A stretch of 64,000 bases of DNA from Ruminococcus sp. (GCA_017397925.1 JAFQHO010000084.1:108033-172032); one strand, 5' to 3'. Counted from the stretch's first letter, positions 24,926 to 32,459 are shown. Notes: generated by a model from the sequence alone, not told the origin. Made by a program: numbers and translations.

Positions 24926-25351
24926 TTAGTCAACAACTACAACACCCATTGAACGAGCTGTACCTGCGATCATGCTCATAGCTGCTTCGAGGGAACCAGC
25001 GTTGAGATCGGGCATCTTCTGCTCAGCAATCTTCTGAACCTGTTCCTTAGTGATGTTAGCAACCTTAGTCTTATTAGGAACTCCTGAACCGCTGTTGATG
25101 TTACAAGCCTTCTTGATAAGAACAGCTGCGGGGGGAGTCTTTGTGATGAATGAGAATGAACGGTCTGCGTAAACAGTGATAACAACAGGGATGATCATAC
25201 CGATGTCGTTCTTTGTTCTCTCATTGAATTCCTTTGTGAATGCCATGATATTAACGCCGTGCTGACCGAGTGCAGGTCCAACAGGCGGTGCAGGAGTAGC
25301 CTTTCCTGCTGCGATCTGAAGCTTAATGTAGCCAACTACTTTCTGTGCCAT
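24926..25351 (-). CDS. rplK: 50S ribosomal protein L11
   Basis: A 141-residue L11: [38 protein letters not shown] and the C-terminal [10 protein letters not shown] are characteristic. L11 forms the GTPase-associated centre with 23S rRNA. GGAGGTG ribosome site. Between nusG and rplA. Confidence 0.97.
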   Translation of the reverse strand: MAQKVVGYIKLQIAAGKATPAPPVGPALGQHGVNIMAFTKEFNERTKNDIGMIIPVVITVYADRSFSFITKTPPAAVLIKKACNINSGSGVPNKTKVANITKEQVQKIAEQKMPDLNAGSLEAAMSMIAGTARSMGVVVVD

Positions 25352-25371
25352 GTATTCGCACCTCCATAAAT

Positions 25372-25419
25372 GTGGTAAATGGCGAGACTAATATCGGAAA
25401 ACCGATTATTCTCTCCCAC
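25372..25419 (-). promoter_or_regulatory. Leader hairpin before rplK, candidate ribosomal-protein control site
   Basis: Minus strand GTGGGAG (25419-25413) and TTACCAC (25378-25372) with a small hairpin (AATCGG/CCGATA) between; 20 nt before the rplK start. Matches the element before rplA. A further stem GAAGCC/GGCTTC at 25423-25438 lies just after the nusG stop. Confidence 0.5.
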
Positions 25420-25449
25420 TGAAGCCCGTAGGCTTCTTATTAATAATGT

Positions 25450-25980
25450 TTAATCCACCGCAACAACCTGGCTGATAGGCAGGGTAGTGGGTGTTTCACG
25501 GCCGAACATTGATACAAGAAGATCAACTGTACGGTCTTCAAAGTTAATGCTCTGAACAACGCCGATGAAGCCGTCCATAGCAGTTCCGGATATCTGAACA
25601 CTGTCGCCCTCTTTGAAGTTGACTTCAACAACGGGAGTTGAAACATCAACGCCGAAGGTTTTCATAACTTCTTCTTCTGAAAGGGGAGTAGGAACGGAAG
25701 CAGGACCAACGAAGCCTGTGCAGCCTCTGGTATTTCTAACGATATACCATGTATCGTCGGTAACAACCATTTTAATAAGAACGTAACCGGGGAAGGTTTT
25801 GCGTTCAAATTCTTTTTCCTTACCGTTGACAGTTTCGATTACCCTTTCGGTAGGAACTCTGACCTCTTGGATAAGCTCGTGAAGCTTACGGTTTTCAACA
25901 ACCTTTTCAATATTCTGGGCAACTTTATTTTCGTAGCCTGAATATGTGTGTACTACGTACCACTTAGCTGCTTCTGACAT
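25450..25980 (-). CDS. nusG: Transcription termination/antitermination factor NusG
   Basis: A 176-residue NusG with the NGN domain (KWYVVHTYSGYENKVAQNIE, FPGYVLIKM, TRGCTGFVG) and a C-terminal KOW motif (FKEGDSVQISGTAMDGFIG). It binds the RNA polymerase clamp, modulating pausing and coupling to ribosomes. In the conserved secE-nusG-rplK order. Confidence 0.97.
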   Translation of the reverse strand: MSEAAKWYVVHTYSGYENKVAQNIEKVVENRKLHELIQEVRVPTERVIETVNGKEKEFERKTFPGYVLIKMVVTDDTWYIVRNTRGCTGFVGPASVPTPLSEEEVMKTFGVDVSTPVVEVNFKEGDSVQISGTAMDGFIGVVQSINFEDRTVDLLVSMFGRETPTTLPISQVVAVD

Positions 25981-26008
25981 AAACTAATCCTCCTCAGATT
26001 TCCATTGG

Positions 26009-26302
26009 TCAACCCTGACCGTAGATAAGACGCATAAGTCCAAGGAATCCTGTGTCAAGCAGACCAACGAGAATAGCTGATGCAGCAACAACAGCAAGAA
26101 CAATACCTGTGTTGTTGATAACAGTTTTCTTTGTAGGCCAAACGACTTTTTTGAATTCAATTTTCAGATCCTTGAACCATTTTGCAACCTTGTTAGGCTG
26201 CTTTTTTTCGGATTTCTTTTCCTTTTTATCCTTTTTCTCGGATAAATCGGCATCCTTCTTCACGTATAAATCGGAAGATGTATTTTCCTTGTTCTTAGCC
26301 AT
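26009..26302 (-). CDS. secE: Preprotein translocase subunit SecE
   Basis: A 97-residue SecE: a Lys-rich cytoplasmic N terminus, the amphipathic helix WFKDLKIEFKKVVWPTKKTV (conserved WP) and one TM segment (GIVLAVVAASAILVGLLD). It clamps SecY in the translocon. GGAGGGGAG ribosome site; between rpmG and nusG. Confidence 0.93.
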   Translation of the reverse strand: MAKNKENTSSDLYVKKDADLSEKKDKKEKKSEKKQPNKVAKWFKDLKIEFKKVVWPTKKTVINNTGIVLAVVAASAILVGLLDTGFLGLMRLIYGQG

Positions 26303-26320
26303 AAAAATACTCCCCTCCGA

Positions 26321-26470
26321 TTACTTTGTTTCCTTGTGAAGAGTGTGCTTGCGGCAGAATTTGCAATGCTTCTTCATTTCGATTCTGTCGGGATCGTTCT
26401 TCTTGTTCTTCTTGGAAACGTAATTACGCTGCTTGCACTCTGTGCATGCCAATGTAATTTTGACTCTCAT
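26321..26470 (-). CDS. rpmG: 50S ribosomal protein L33, zinc-binding form
   Basis: Forty-nine residues, starting [20 protein letters not shown] and containing a second pair HCKFCRKH. The two CxxC pairs mark the zinc-binding (C+) version of L33. AGGAGGTG precedes the ATG. First gene of the secE-nusG operon, the usual Firmicute position. Confidence 0.95.
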   Translation of the reverse strand: MRVKITLACTECKQRNYVSKKNKKNDPDRIEMKKHCKFCRKHTLHKETK

Positions 26471-26593
26471 ATCGGCACCTCCTGAATAGATTACTTCCTC
26501 CGTATTAAGCGGAGATAGGTTGTTTGCCTCCCTCGGCGGGGCAAGTATGTCCGAAATTCAGACATAAAAAATAACCCCAAATGAGGTAAATAC

Positions 26594-26622
26594 ATTATAT
26601 CACATATTTTCCCCTTTGTCAA
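26594..26622 (-). promoter_or_regulatory. Consensus promoter of the rpmG-secE-nusG-rplKA operon
   Basis: Minus strand TTGACA (26622-26617), 17-bp spacer ending in TG-A, TATAAT (26599-26594). The 24 bp at 26615-26638, covering the -35 and its upstream A/T tract, are identical to 27468-27491 at another promoter. Confidence 0.88.
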
Positions 26623-26727
26623 GGCTTTTTTGAAATTTTATCATTTATTTATGTTGACGGTATACTTTAAAAAAATGCCGGTTGAACGCTGTCTTTTCAG
26701 TCTGTAGAAAAAACATATTTTATTTAA

Positions 26728-26746
26728 GGGCGAGTAATGTTCACCC
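26728..26746. repeat. Left palindromic flank of the short mobile element
   Basis: GGGCGAGTAATGTTCACCC, a degenerate member of the GGGCGAGC palindrome family, matching the right flank at 27047-27065 in 15 of 19 positions. Confidence 0.65.
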
Positions 26747-27046
26747 GAGCGTGTCGAAAAACTATAATAGCCCAATTAGGGCGTGATTCCAAAGGGCAGT
26801 GCCCTTTGGCGGAGTCCAGAGGTTGCGGGTGTCCAGTGGACACCTCTGCGAAGCAGAAGCAATGTCTGAGCCGACAGGCGAGTAAAGCCTCTGGCAGGGT
26901 GTGGGACAGCATCCCACATAGCGTTCAAGCGCCATGCAAGGGGTGAATTTTCAAACAGTCCGCAGGACTGTTTGAAAAGAGGGGACGCTCTGCAAGAGAG
27001 AGCGTCCCCTAAAAAAATATCTTGTTGTAACTTTTTCGACAGACTG
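26747..27046. mobile_element. 300-bp MITE-like element with IS1182-type ends
   Basis: The right end CTTTTTCGACAGACTG (27031-27046) is identical over 16 bp to the right end of the IS at 18027-18042; the left end GAGCGTGTCGAAAAAC (26747-26762) matches the inverse in 12 of 16. The interior has no credible gene but many inverted repeats (AAAGGGCAGTGCCCTTT near 26793; GGTGTCCAGTGGACACC near 26828; CAGTCCGCAGGACTG near 26956; AGGGGACGCTCT...AGAGCGTCCCCT near 26980-27009). Interpreted as a non-autonomous element mobilised by an IS1182-type transposase. It explains the gene-free region 26640-27130. Confidence 0.7.
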
Positions 27047-27065
27047 GGACGAGCAATGCTCGCCC
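27047..27065. repeat. Right palindromic flank of the short mobile element
   Basis: GGACGAGCAATGCTCGCCC, partner of 26728-26746 and of the palindrome at 5773. Confidence 0.65.
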
Positions 27066-27132
27066 ACAATTTCGGAACAAAATTCAGTTTTTCTGATAAT
27101 CGTGAGAGAGTTATTCCAATTTTTTTGTGTAA

Positions 27133-27399
27133 TTATTTAAAAATAAACATACATAACAGACCTGCAAATGCCGCAATATATAGTGCGCCTAAAATACCGA
27201 GGAATATACACATTCCCTTTTTACTTTTCTTTTTGTAGCCTAAAAATGCACGGATAATACCCACAATTGATATAAGCAGACCTAAAATAACGAGTATTTT
27301 TTCTAATACCATACCGTCTGCAAAGTCGTTGCACAATAAAATAGTATTTCCTGTGATAAGCTCGGTAGTACCGTCGCTGATTTTTTTCTCTTTTTCCAT
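27133..27399 (-). CDS. Small membrane protein with two TM segments, divergent to an XRE regulator
   Basis: An 88-residue protein, not recognised. A polar N terminus of about 30 residues (MEKEKKISDGTTELITGN) is followed by two TM helices (ILVILGLLISIVGIIRAFLG and MCIFLGILGALYIAAFAGLL) joined by a basic loop YKKKSKKG. Start ATG 27399 is set by GGAGG at 27411-27407; the open frame upstream runs into the operator region. It shares its control region with the XRE gene at 27522, so it is probably repressed by that protein. It could be a small toxin-like or stress membrane protein, but nothing proves that. Confidence 0.6.
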   Translation of the reverse strand: MEKEKKISDGTTELITGNTILLCNDFADGMVLEKILVILGLLISIVGIIRAFLGYKKKSKKGMCIFLGILGALYIAAFAGLLCMFIFK

Positions 27400-27426
27400 A
27401 ATAAATCCTCCAATAGTTTGCAATAT

Positions 27427-27439
27427 GGACAATATGTCC
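27427..27439. promoter_or_regulatory. Operator 1 between the XRE and membrane-protein genes
   Basis: Palindrome GGACAATATGTCC, near the transcription start of the membrane-protein gene. Confidence 0.65.
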
Positions 27440-27446
27440 TAATTAT

Positions 27447-27475
27447 ATTATAGGACATATTGTCCTATTTGTCAA
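27447..27475 (-). promoter_or_regulatory. Consensus promoter of the small membrane protein
   Basis: Minus strand TTGACA (27475-27470), 17-bp spacer, TATAAT (27452-27447). The spacer contains operator 2 entirely, so a bound repressor would block RNA polymerase. Confidence 0.8.
27453..27465. promoter_or_regulatory. Operator 2 inside the promoter spacer
   Basis: Palindrome GGACATATTGTCC, the reverse complement of operator 1 apart from the symmetric centre, centred 26 bp away. Confidence 0.65.
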
Positions 27476-27521
27476 GGCTTTTTTGAAATTTGATTTATAA
27501 TATTTATGAGGTGAAATAACT

Positions 27522-27734
27522 ATGTTTGTACGTATAAGGAATCTGCGTGAAGACAGTGATCTTACACAGCGCGAAATAGCAGAATATCTTTTTTGTGACC
27601 AGTCATTGTATTCGAAATACGAAAGAGGGCTGCGTGATGTACCCGTCGAAATAATCATACAGCTTGCGAAATTTTATAATACAAGTACAGATTATATTCT
27701 GGGTCTTACAGATTGTAAAAAGCCATATAAGTGA
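27522..27734 (+). CDS. XRE-family helix-turn-helix regulator
   Basis: A 70-residue Cro/CI-type HTH protein: IRNLREDSDLTQREIAEYL, then the recognition helix region CDQSLYSKYERGLRDVPVE and the closing helices LAKFYNTSTDYILGLTD. The size is that of a stand-alone DNA-binding domain that dimerises. GAGGTGA precedes the ATG. Divergent from the two-TM membrane-protein gene, with two 13-bp palindromic operators in between; autoregulation and repression of the partner are inferred. Confidence 0.88.
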   Translation: MFVRIRNLREDSDLTQREIAEYLFCDQSLYSKYERGLRDVPVEIIIQLAKFYNTSTDYILGLTDCKKPYK

Positions 27735-27737
27735 TAA

Positions 27738-27781
27738 ACACCATACAAAGCTGATAAAAAGGCTGAGTATGGTGTCTTTTT
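27738..27781 (+). terminator. Terminator of the XRE gene
   Basis: Nine-bp stem ACACCATAC/GTATGGTGT followed by CTTTTTAT. Beyond it (27782-27930) is a degenerate palindromic repeat and an A/T-rich tract; no gene seen. Confidence 0.8.
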
Positions 27782-27930
27782 ATGTAGGGAATGATAGCAT
27801 CCGTCTGCAATTTCAGACTTCATTATTGTTAAAATAAAAAAATATATCCAGAATCGCCAAAAACGTGTCCTTTTTTTTCGACTTTACTCGAATGTATTAT
27901 ATAGAGGGATAAATAATCCGTCCCCTTATG

Positions 27931-27960
27931 AAAAAGGGGACAGCCGTGAAGCCGTCCCCT
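27931..27960 (-). terminator. Terminator of the GH9 cellulase gene
   Basis: Minus strand stem AGGGGAC/GTCCCCT with internal GGC/GCT pairing, followed by TTTTT. Confidence 0.8.
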
Positions 27961-27967
27961 GAGATGA

Positions 27968-30454
27968 TTATTTTATAGGAAGTGATGAAATGAGATTTGC
28001 AGTGAATTTCTGGATTGTAATAGCGTCAGAGGCTGTTATACCCTTCTTGCCGTCAACGTCCGCATTAGCGCTGCCCTGCTCGGAAAGTGCATATTTATCA
28101 GCGTTTCCGATGCTCTGGAAGATTGCAGCAGCATCAGCCATTGTTACATCGTCGTCACAGTTTGCGTCACCTGCAAGGGTTACTCTTGAACCGCCTGAAT
28201 TTCCGTCTGATGTAGGCTTTTCTGTAGGAGCTTCTGTAGGAGCTTCTGTAGGAGTTTCTGTGGGAGGATCTGTAGGCTCAGGAACTACGGGAACTGAACC
28301 ATCAGGCTCAATGCCTCCGATAAGCTCTCCGTCAGTATAAACGCAGATATTATCAAGTCTTACTTCGTTTCCTGTGCCGAAGAATGCGTCATCCTCAGTA
28401 TAGATCTTGAGTCCGTCATAGCTCCAGTCGTCATCGGGATTCCACTTATCGCCGTAGTAAAGACCGATTGAGAACTGGTATTTTTTGCCTGAATTTGCAA
28501 TATTGTAGTCGTCCCATGTGAAGTCGAAGTAGTATGTATCAGGGGTTTTGTCGTACTTATGAGGACCGCTTATTTTTGCGCCTGTTGTTTCAGCTTCAGC
28601 AGAGGACTGGTCGTAGAGCTTGGAAGCTTTTACAGCCATAGGATCGGACATTCCCTTGCCGCTGTAGAAGTAACGTACAGTTGTGTTGTCAAGAACTTTT
28701 GTAGCGTCTGTCATTACCATGAATGAAACCTTTGTAACACCGGCGCCATCGCCATTGAGGTCGTCGATACCGCAGGCATTTACCCAGTAGCCGTTTCCGC
28801 CGCCGCTTCCGCCAGAACCGCCGCTGAATTTTGGATCGGGTGGGAAGTTCTTTGTAGGCTGCATTTCGTCAGTTCCGTAATATTCATACAGACCGGCGCA
28901 GGCACCTACGAATGCTGCGTTATAGTCGATAGTAACTTCGTTGTAGATCCAGTCGGCAGTTGTATCGTTATGCTTGTCTGAACCGTCAGGGCCGCCTGCG
29001 AGAGCGCCGTAGAGAACATATCTATGCTCATCGGGATCTTCACACTTTGTAAGACCTGATGCAGCTCTATGGTGGGGGAATTTAACGGAATTTTCGTTAT
29101 ATCCTACGATATAGGAACGTTCGAGGGGGTTATCGCCCATAATGTATTCCATCTGTCCCTTTGCCCATTCACTGAATTCTCCGGGCTTTCCGTCGTTTGT
29201 ATACTTATCATAAACAAGACCGATAAGCTGCATTGCTGTATTATATCTTGCAGAACCCCATGTACTGAGGTATGCGTAGCCTCCGGGAGTTTCAAGTTCC
29301 TGCCATGTAGGTAGACATCTTTCAACCTGATCCCAGAAATCCTTGAATTCATATTCTGTTTTTCCAAGAGCTTTTCTGAGCATATTAATAACATCATACT
29401 CAGGATATTCCTGGTTGATAACGCCCCAGATAGAGATAGCGCCTGCCCACATATCATTCCAGTTATAGCAGTAGCCGGAAGGGGCGTAGTAGTCAATGTA
29501 CTGTACAGCATCTTCAAGATACTTTACGTCCTTTGTAGCGATGAACATCCATGCAGCAGCCCAACAATAGTCGTCCTCCCACTTGGATGAGTTGTAGAAT
29601 GCCATAGGGCCTTCTGCGTTGATACTGAGTTGCTTTTTATTTGTCATAGCAAAGTCCATAAGAGCTGTTGCGTAGTCAAGACATTTTTCAGCATATTCAG
29701 CGTCTGTGTCCTTGAAGTTGAGGTAGTTGAGCGCAAGTGAACCTGCTGCAGAAACAACGTAATCTGTCTGAGGATTTTCAGCAGTAAGGAACCATGCAGG
29801 TCTTGCCATCTGGTCAACTTCAGGGGAGTTCCAGTAAGCGTGGTCGAGTCCGCCTTCGCCGACCTGATAGCAGTGAGCGATCACTTTTCCGCTGTCGTCG
29901 CGGAATGTACACTTCATAAGGTAGTCGTTGAAGTAGCGGAGAATTGTTTCAATATGGTCATCCTGACCTGTTTTTACATAAGAGTCGCGGAATTCGTAAT
30001 AACCCCAGCCGAGGGTTGAAGCGGCGTAGTTCTCGGGCATACCGAATTTAACGTGGTCACCTGCGTCGTGGAAACCGCCTGCAACGTCAATAAAGCCGTC
30101 ACCGTCGGGATCGAGAAATTCCTTGTTGGCGTCGATAAATGACTGAGTGAGATTTGTACCGGGACTCTGCTTGTCATCCATAGTCTGCATTGGAACCTGT
30201 GAGTCGTATGTGTGGCAGTCGCCTCTCCACTTATAGCGGTTATTCTCGTTTACTTCTGTTCCGCACATATTTGCGTCATAGAAATAAATGGAATACTGCA
30301 AAGCACGGGCATAGTCGATATCAAGCCCGGAGTCGTTAGCAAGAGAGTCTGCAATCTCTTCTGCGGCGTTTACGGCAGGAGTAAAGGCTGTAAGCTGAGA
30401 AACAGCAACAGCGGCACACATAGCTGCCGAAACGATTTTTTTAAATGTTTTCAT
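27968..30454 (-). CDS. Secreted GH9 endoglucanase with CBM3 and type I dockerin (cellulosomal)
   Basis: An 828-residue cellulase. Signal peptide 1-30 (MKTFKKIVSAAMCAAVAVSQ, cleavage after VNA). GH9 domain about 40-530: catalytic base region GGFHDAGDHVKFG, the HHR motif VKFPHHRAASG and the acid in YNEVTIDYNAAF. A Gly/Ser linker leads to a CBM3 (about 555-715: YWVNACGIDDLNGDGAGVTK to GNEVRLDNICVY), then a Pro/Thr linker (PTEAPTEAPTEKPT) and a C-terminal dockerin with two Ca-binding repeats (GDANCDDDVTMADAAAIF and NADVDGKKGITASDAITI). It hydrolyses cellulose outside the cell while docked on a scaffoldin cohesin. No scaffoldin is in this window. TACGGAGG ribosome site. Confidence 0.96.
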   Translation of the reverse strand: MKTFKKIVSAAMCAAVAVSQLTAFTPAVNAAEEIADSLANDSGLDIDYARALQYSIYFYDANMCGTEVNENNRYKWRGDCHTYDSQVPMQTMDDKQSPGTNLTQSFIDANKEFLDPDGDGFIDVAGGFHDAGDHVKFGMPENYAASTLGWGYYEFRDSYVKTGQDDHIETILRYFNDYLMKCTFRDDSGKVIAHCYQVGEGGLDHAYWNSPEVDQMARPAWFLTAENPQTDYVVSAAGSLALNYLNFKDTDAEYAEKCLDYATALMDFAMTNKKQLSINAEGPMAFYNSSKWEDDYCWAAAWMFIATKDVKYLEDAVQYIDYYAPSGYCYNWNDMWAGAISIWGVINQEYPEYDVINMLRKALGKTEYEFKDFWDQVERCLPTWQELETPGGYAYLSTWGSARYNTAMQLIGLVYDKYTNDGKPGEFSEWAKGQMEYIMGDNPLERSYIVGYNENSVKFPHHRAASGLTKCEDPDEHRYVLYGALAGGPDGSDKHNDTTADWIYNEVTIDYNAAFVGACAGLYEYYGTDEMQPTKNFPPDPKFSGGSGGSGGGNGYWVNACGIDDLNGDGAGVTKVSFMVMTDATKVLDNTTVRYFYSGKGMSDPMAVKASKLYDQSSAEAETTGAKISGPHKYDKTPDTYYFDFTWDDYNIANSGKKYQFSIGLYYGDKWNPDDDWSYDGLKIYTEDDAFFGTGNEVRLDNICVYTDGELIGGIEPDGSVPVVPEPTDPPTETPTEAPTEAPTEKPTSDGNSGGSRVTLAGDANCDDDVTMADAAAIFQSIGNADKYALSEQGSANADVDGKKGITASDAITIQKFTANLISSLPIK

Positions 30455-30484
30455 TCTTAGATACCTCCGTAATTTTTCTTTATT

Positions 30485-30536
30485 TAATCTCGTTTAATAA
30501 TAATTTAGCTTATCCCTCGATAATTTAACGAGATTA
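30485..30536. promoter_or_regulatory. Inverted repeat in the GH9 leader
   Basis: TAATCTCGTT (30485-30494) and AACGAGATTA (30527-30536), perfect 10-bp arms 32 nt apart, inside the roughly 90-nt 5' UTR. Could be an mRNA-stabilising stem or regulator site. Confidence 0.45.
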
Positions 30537-30555
30537 TTCAACATCGGGTATACTT

Positions 30556-30584
30556 ATCATAACATATTATTCATAAAAAAGCAA
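30556..30584 (-). promoter_or_regulatory. Promoter of the GH9 cellulase gene
   Basis: Minus strand TTGCTT (30584-30579), 17-bp spacer, TATGAT (30561-30556). Confidence 0.7.
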
Positions 30585-30653
30585 TAGTTTTTTTGCGGTT
30601 TTTTTGAAAAATCGTCATTTTTTGCGAATTGCCTATTCAAATGTTGCTGATTA

Positions 30654-31538
30654 TCATTTTTTTCTTCTTCTTAACAGATATTTAATAGGAATAAAAGCGA
30701 TTAATAAACCGCAGGCAATGAGAAATACAGAGGGAACTGCAATACGCTGACCGTTTATACGCTGAATTGCGAAAGCGTGGACGGAATCCTCGGCGTTGCG
30801 GAAAGTGAGGGCGTTTTCACTGGCATAATCGGCGGCGGCGGATTTTTTCTTTCCTAATATGGTAAATCCCTCGATTTGCGATGCACCCGAATTTGTGGGG
30901 GTATATCCAACTGAACATACGCCCAGCTGTTCCACCGATGATGGAATATACACGGAATCCAGACCGCACATATAAAAGGAACAATCACCGATTGATTTAA
31001 GGGAATTGCTTATTGATACGCTGTCAAGAGAGGTGCATCCGCTGAAACAGAAATCACCTATTTCCGTAATATTTTCGTTGAAATTGAAAACAGTGAGGCT
31101 TATACAGCTGCGGAAACAGGAATCGGGAAGACGGGTCAGCTTTTCTGACAGAGTGACCGCAGAAAGGCTTTCACAGCCGCAGAAGCAGCCCATTCCGATT
31201 TCTTTCACGGAATCGGGGATTATAACGCTTTCCAAGGATGAACAGGCGTAAAATGCGTGGTGGCCTATTTTTTCAATGGTATCGGGGAGTGTGATGTGCT
31301 TTAAGCTGCCGCACTCGTAAAAGGCGTTGTCACGTATTTCTGTGACGCGGCAGCCCTCTACTGTCCGGGGTATTTCTATGTATGACGGTTCGCCCTCAAA
31401 GCCTGTAATAGTGGCTTCGTTGTTAATGATTGTATAGATATATCCCGGCTCTTTTTCGGCTGCGCAGACTGAAATGGTCGGAATTGCGGAAATGGCGGTT
31501 ATTGCTGACAATGCGGCTGTAATAATCATCTTTTTCAT
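30654..31538 (-). CDS. BspA-type leucine-rich-repeat surface protein
   Basis: A 294-residue protein: signal peptide (MKKMIITAALSAITAISAIP, through VCA), six or so LRR_5/BspA repeats of about 23 residues (for example ITLPDTIEKIGHHAFYACSS and IIPDSVKEIGMGCFCGCES), then a C-terminal TM helix (VPSVFLIACGLLIAFIPIKYL) and a basic RRRKK tail. It would be anchored in the membrane and displayed outside. BspA-like LRRs mediate protein or surface binding; partner unknown. AAGGAGAAAA ribosome site. Gene is next to the dockerin cellulase but has its own promoter region. Confidence 0.85.
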   Translation of the reverse strand: MKKMIITAALSAITAISAIPTISVCAAEKEPGYIYTIINNEATITGFEGEPSYIEIPRTVEGCRVTEIRDNAFYECGSLKHITLPDTIEKIGHHAFYACSSLESVIIPDSVKEIGMGCFCGCESLSAVTLSEKLTRLPDSCFRSCISLTVFNFNENITEIGDFCFSGCTSLDSVSISNSLKSIGDCSFYMCGLDSVYIPSSVEQLGVCSVGYTPTNSGASQIEGFTILGKKKSAAADYASENALTFRNAEDSVHAFAIQRINGQRIAVPSVFLIACGLLIAFIPIKYLLRRRKK

Positions 31539-31582
31539 ATGTTTTTCTCCTTGGAATTTCTTTTGTTTGATTTATCTGTTTA

Positions 31583-31608
31583 TATAGGGAATCCCTATAG
31601 CTATTATA
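31583..31608 (-). promoter_or_regulatory. -10 box and start-site palindrome of the LRR gene
   Basis: A minus-strand TATAAT (31608-31603) is followed immediately by the 17-bp palindrome TATAGGGAATCCCTATA (31583-31599), which would cover the transcription start and act as an operator. The -35 is not clear. Confidence 0.45.
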
Positions 31609-31796
31609 ATGTGCAAAATATGTTCCGTAAAGTCAAAGATTTCACGCTGAAAATGCGTTATTCTTCTCAATTCGCCTTGATTTTATCGGAAATACACTTC
31701 TGCGGCATAATATTTTGTCGCAAATGGGGGCAAACAGGCGAAAAAATCTTGAATATACCGTGATATAAAGCCAATATTTACTGCGAGGTGATTTTT

Positions 31797-32459
31797 GTGA
31801 AAAAACATATGAACATAATTCTATTGGGCGGTTTCATTTTTACTTTACTTATATCAAACGGCGTTGGATTTATCCGCGACGGCAGGCGGCTTGACAGCCT
31901 GAGAAACAACGTTCTGCGGCTTCATATCCTTGCGGACTCTAATACTGAATACGCTCAGTCTTTGAAGCTTAAAGTCCGTGACGGGCTTCTTGAAGCGAAT
32001 ATTTTCAGAAATGCCGCTACTCTTGCAGAGGCGGAATTGACAGCTGCGGAAAATCTTGATATAATAGAAAAAAAGGCTGAGGAAATCCTCCGAGAAAACG
32101 GCTGTTATCTCCCTGTTTCTGCGGAGCTTGCAGATGTTGTTTTTGATGAACGGGTTTATGAGGATATAACAATGCCGGCAGGGGAGTACCGCGCTCTTCG
32201 CGTGAAAATCGGCTCTGCGCAGGGGAAAAATTGGTGGTGTGTGATGTATCCGCCGCTGTGTCTGCCTGCTGCCTGCGAGGAGAAAGAGACAGAAAATATA
32301 GAAAAATCCGATGAGGCAGAGGAGTTTTTCACTAAAGAGGAAAAGGATATTCTCCATTATCCCGAAAAATATGAGGTGCGTTTTGCTGTGTGGGATAAAA
32401 TTAAAGAATTGATTGATAAATATACTGTGCAAAGTGACGAAAAAGAAATAAACCCTTGA
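31797..32459 (+). CDS. spoIIR: Stage II sporulation protein R
   Basis: A 220-residue SpoIIR: N-terminal TM/signal segment (NIILLGGFIFTLLISNGVG), then the family core RLHILADSNTEYAQSLKLKV, MPAGEYRALRVKIGSAQGKN and WWCVMYPPLCLP. In sporulating Firmicutes it is made in the forespore and triggers SpoIIGA to process pro-sigma-E. The start is set at GTG 31797 because AGGTGAT (31786-31792) precedes it; an in-frame GTG at 31788 overlaps that site. The C-terminal region is Glu/Lys-rich (about 165-185). Its presence indicates sporulation capacity or ancestry. Confidence 0.88.
   Translation: MKKHMNIILLGGFIFTLLISNGVGFIRDGRRLDSLRNNVLRLHILADSNTEYAQSLKLKVRDGLLEANIFRNAATLAEAELTAAENLDIIEKKAEEILRENGCYLPVSAELADVVFDERVYEDITMPAGEYRALRVKIGSAQGKNWWCVMYPPLCLPAACEEKETENIEKSDEAEEFFTKEEKDILHYPEKYEVRFAVWDKIKELIDKYTVQSDEKEINP

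Noticed and set aside
26724-27069. Short open frames inside the 300-bp palindromic element
   Set aside because: They run through hairpins, have no ribosome site and read as low-complexity; the element is better explained as non-coding.
31705-31740. Sigma-F-type promoter before spoIIR (GCATA and a G-rich -10)
   Set aside because: The spacing is too long and the -10 element lacks several consensus bases; not strong enough to list.
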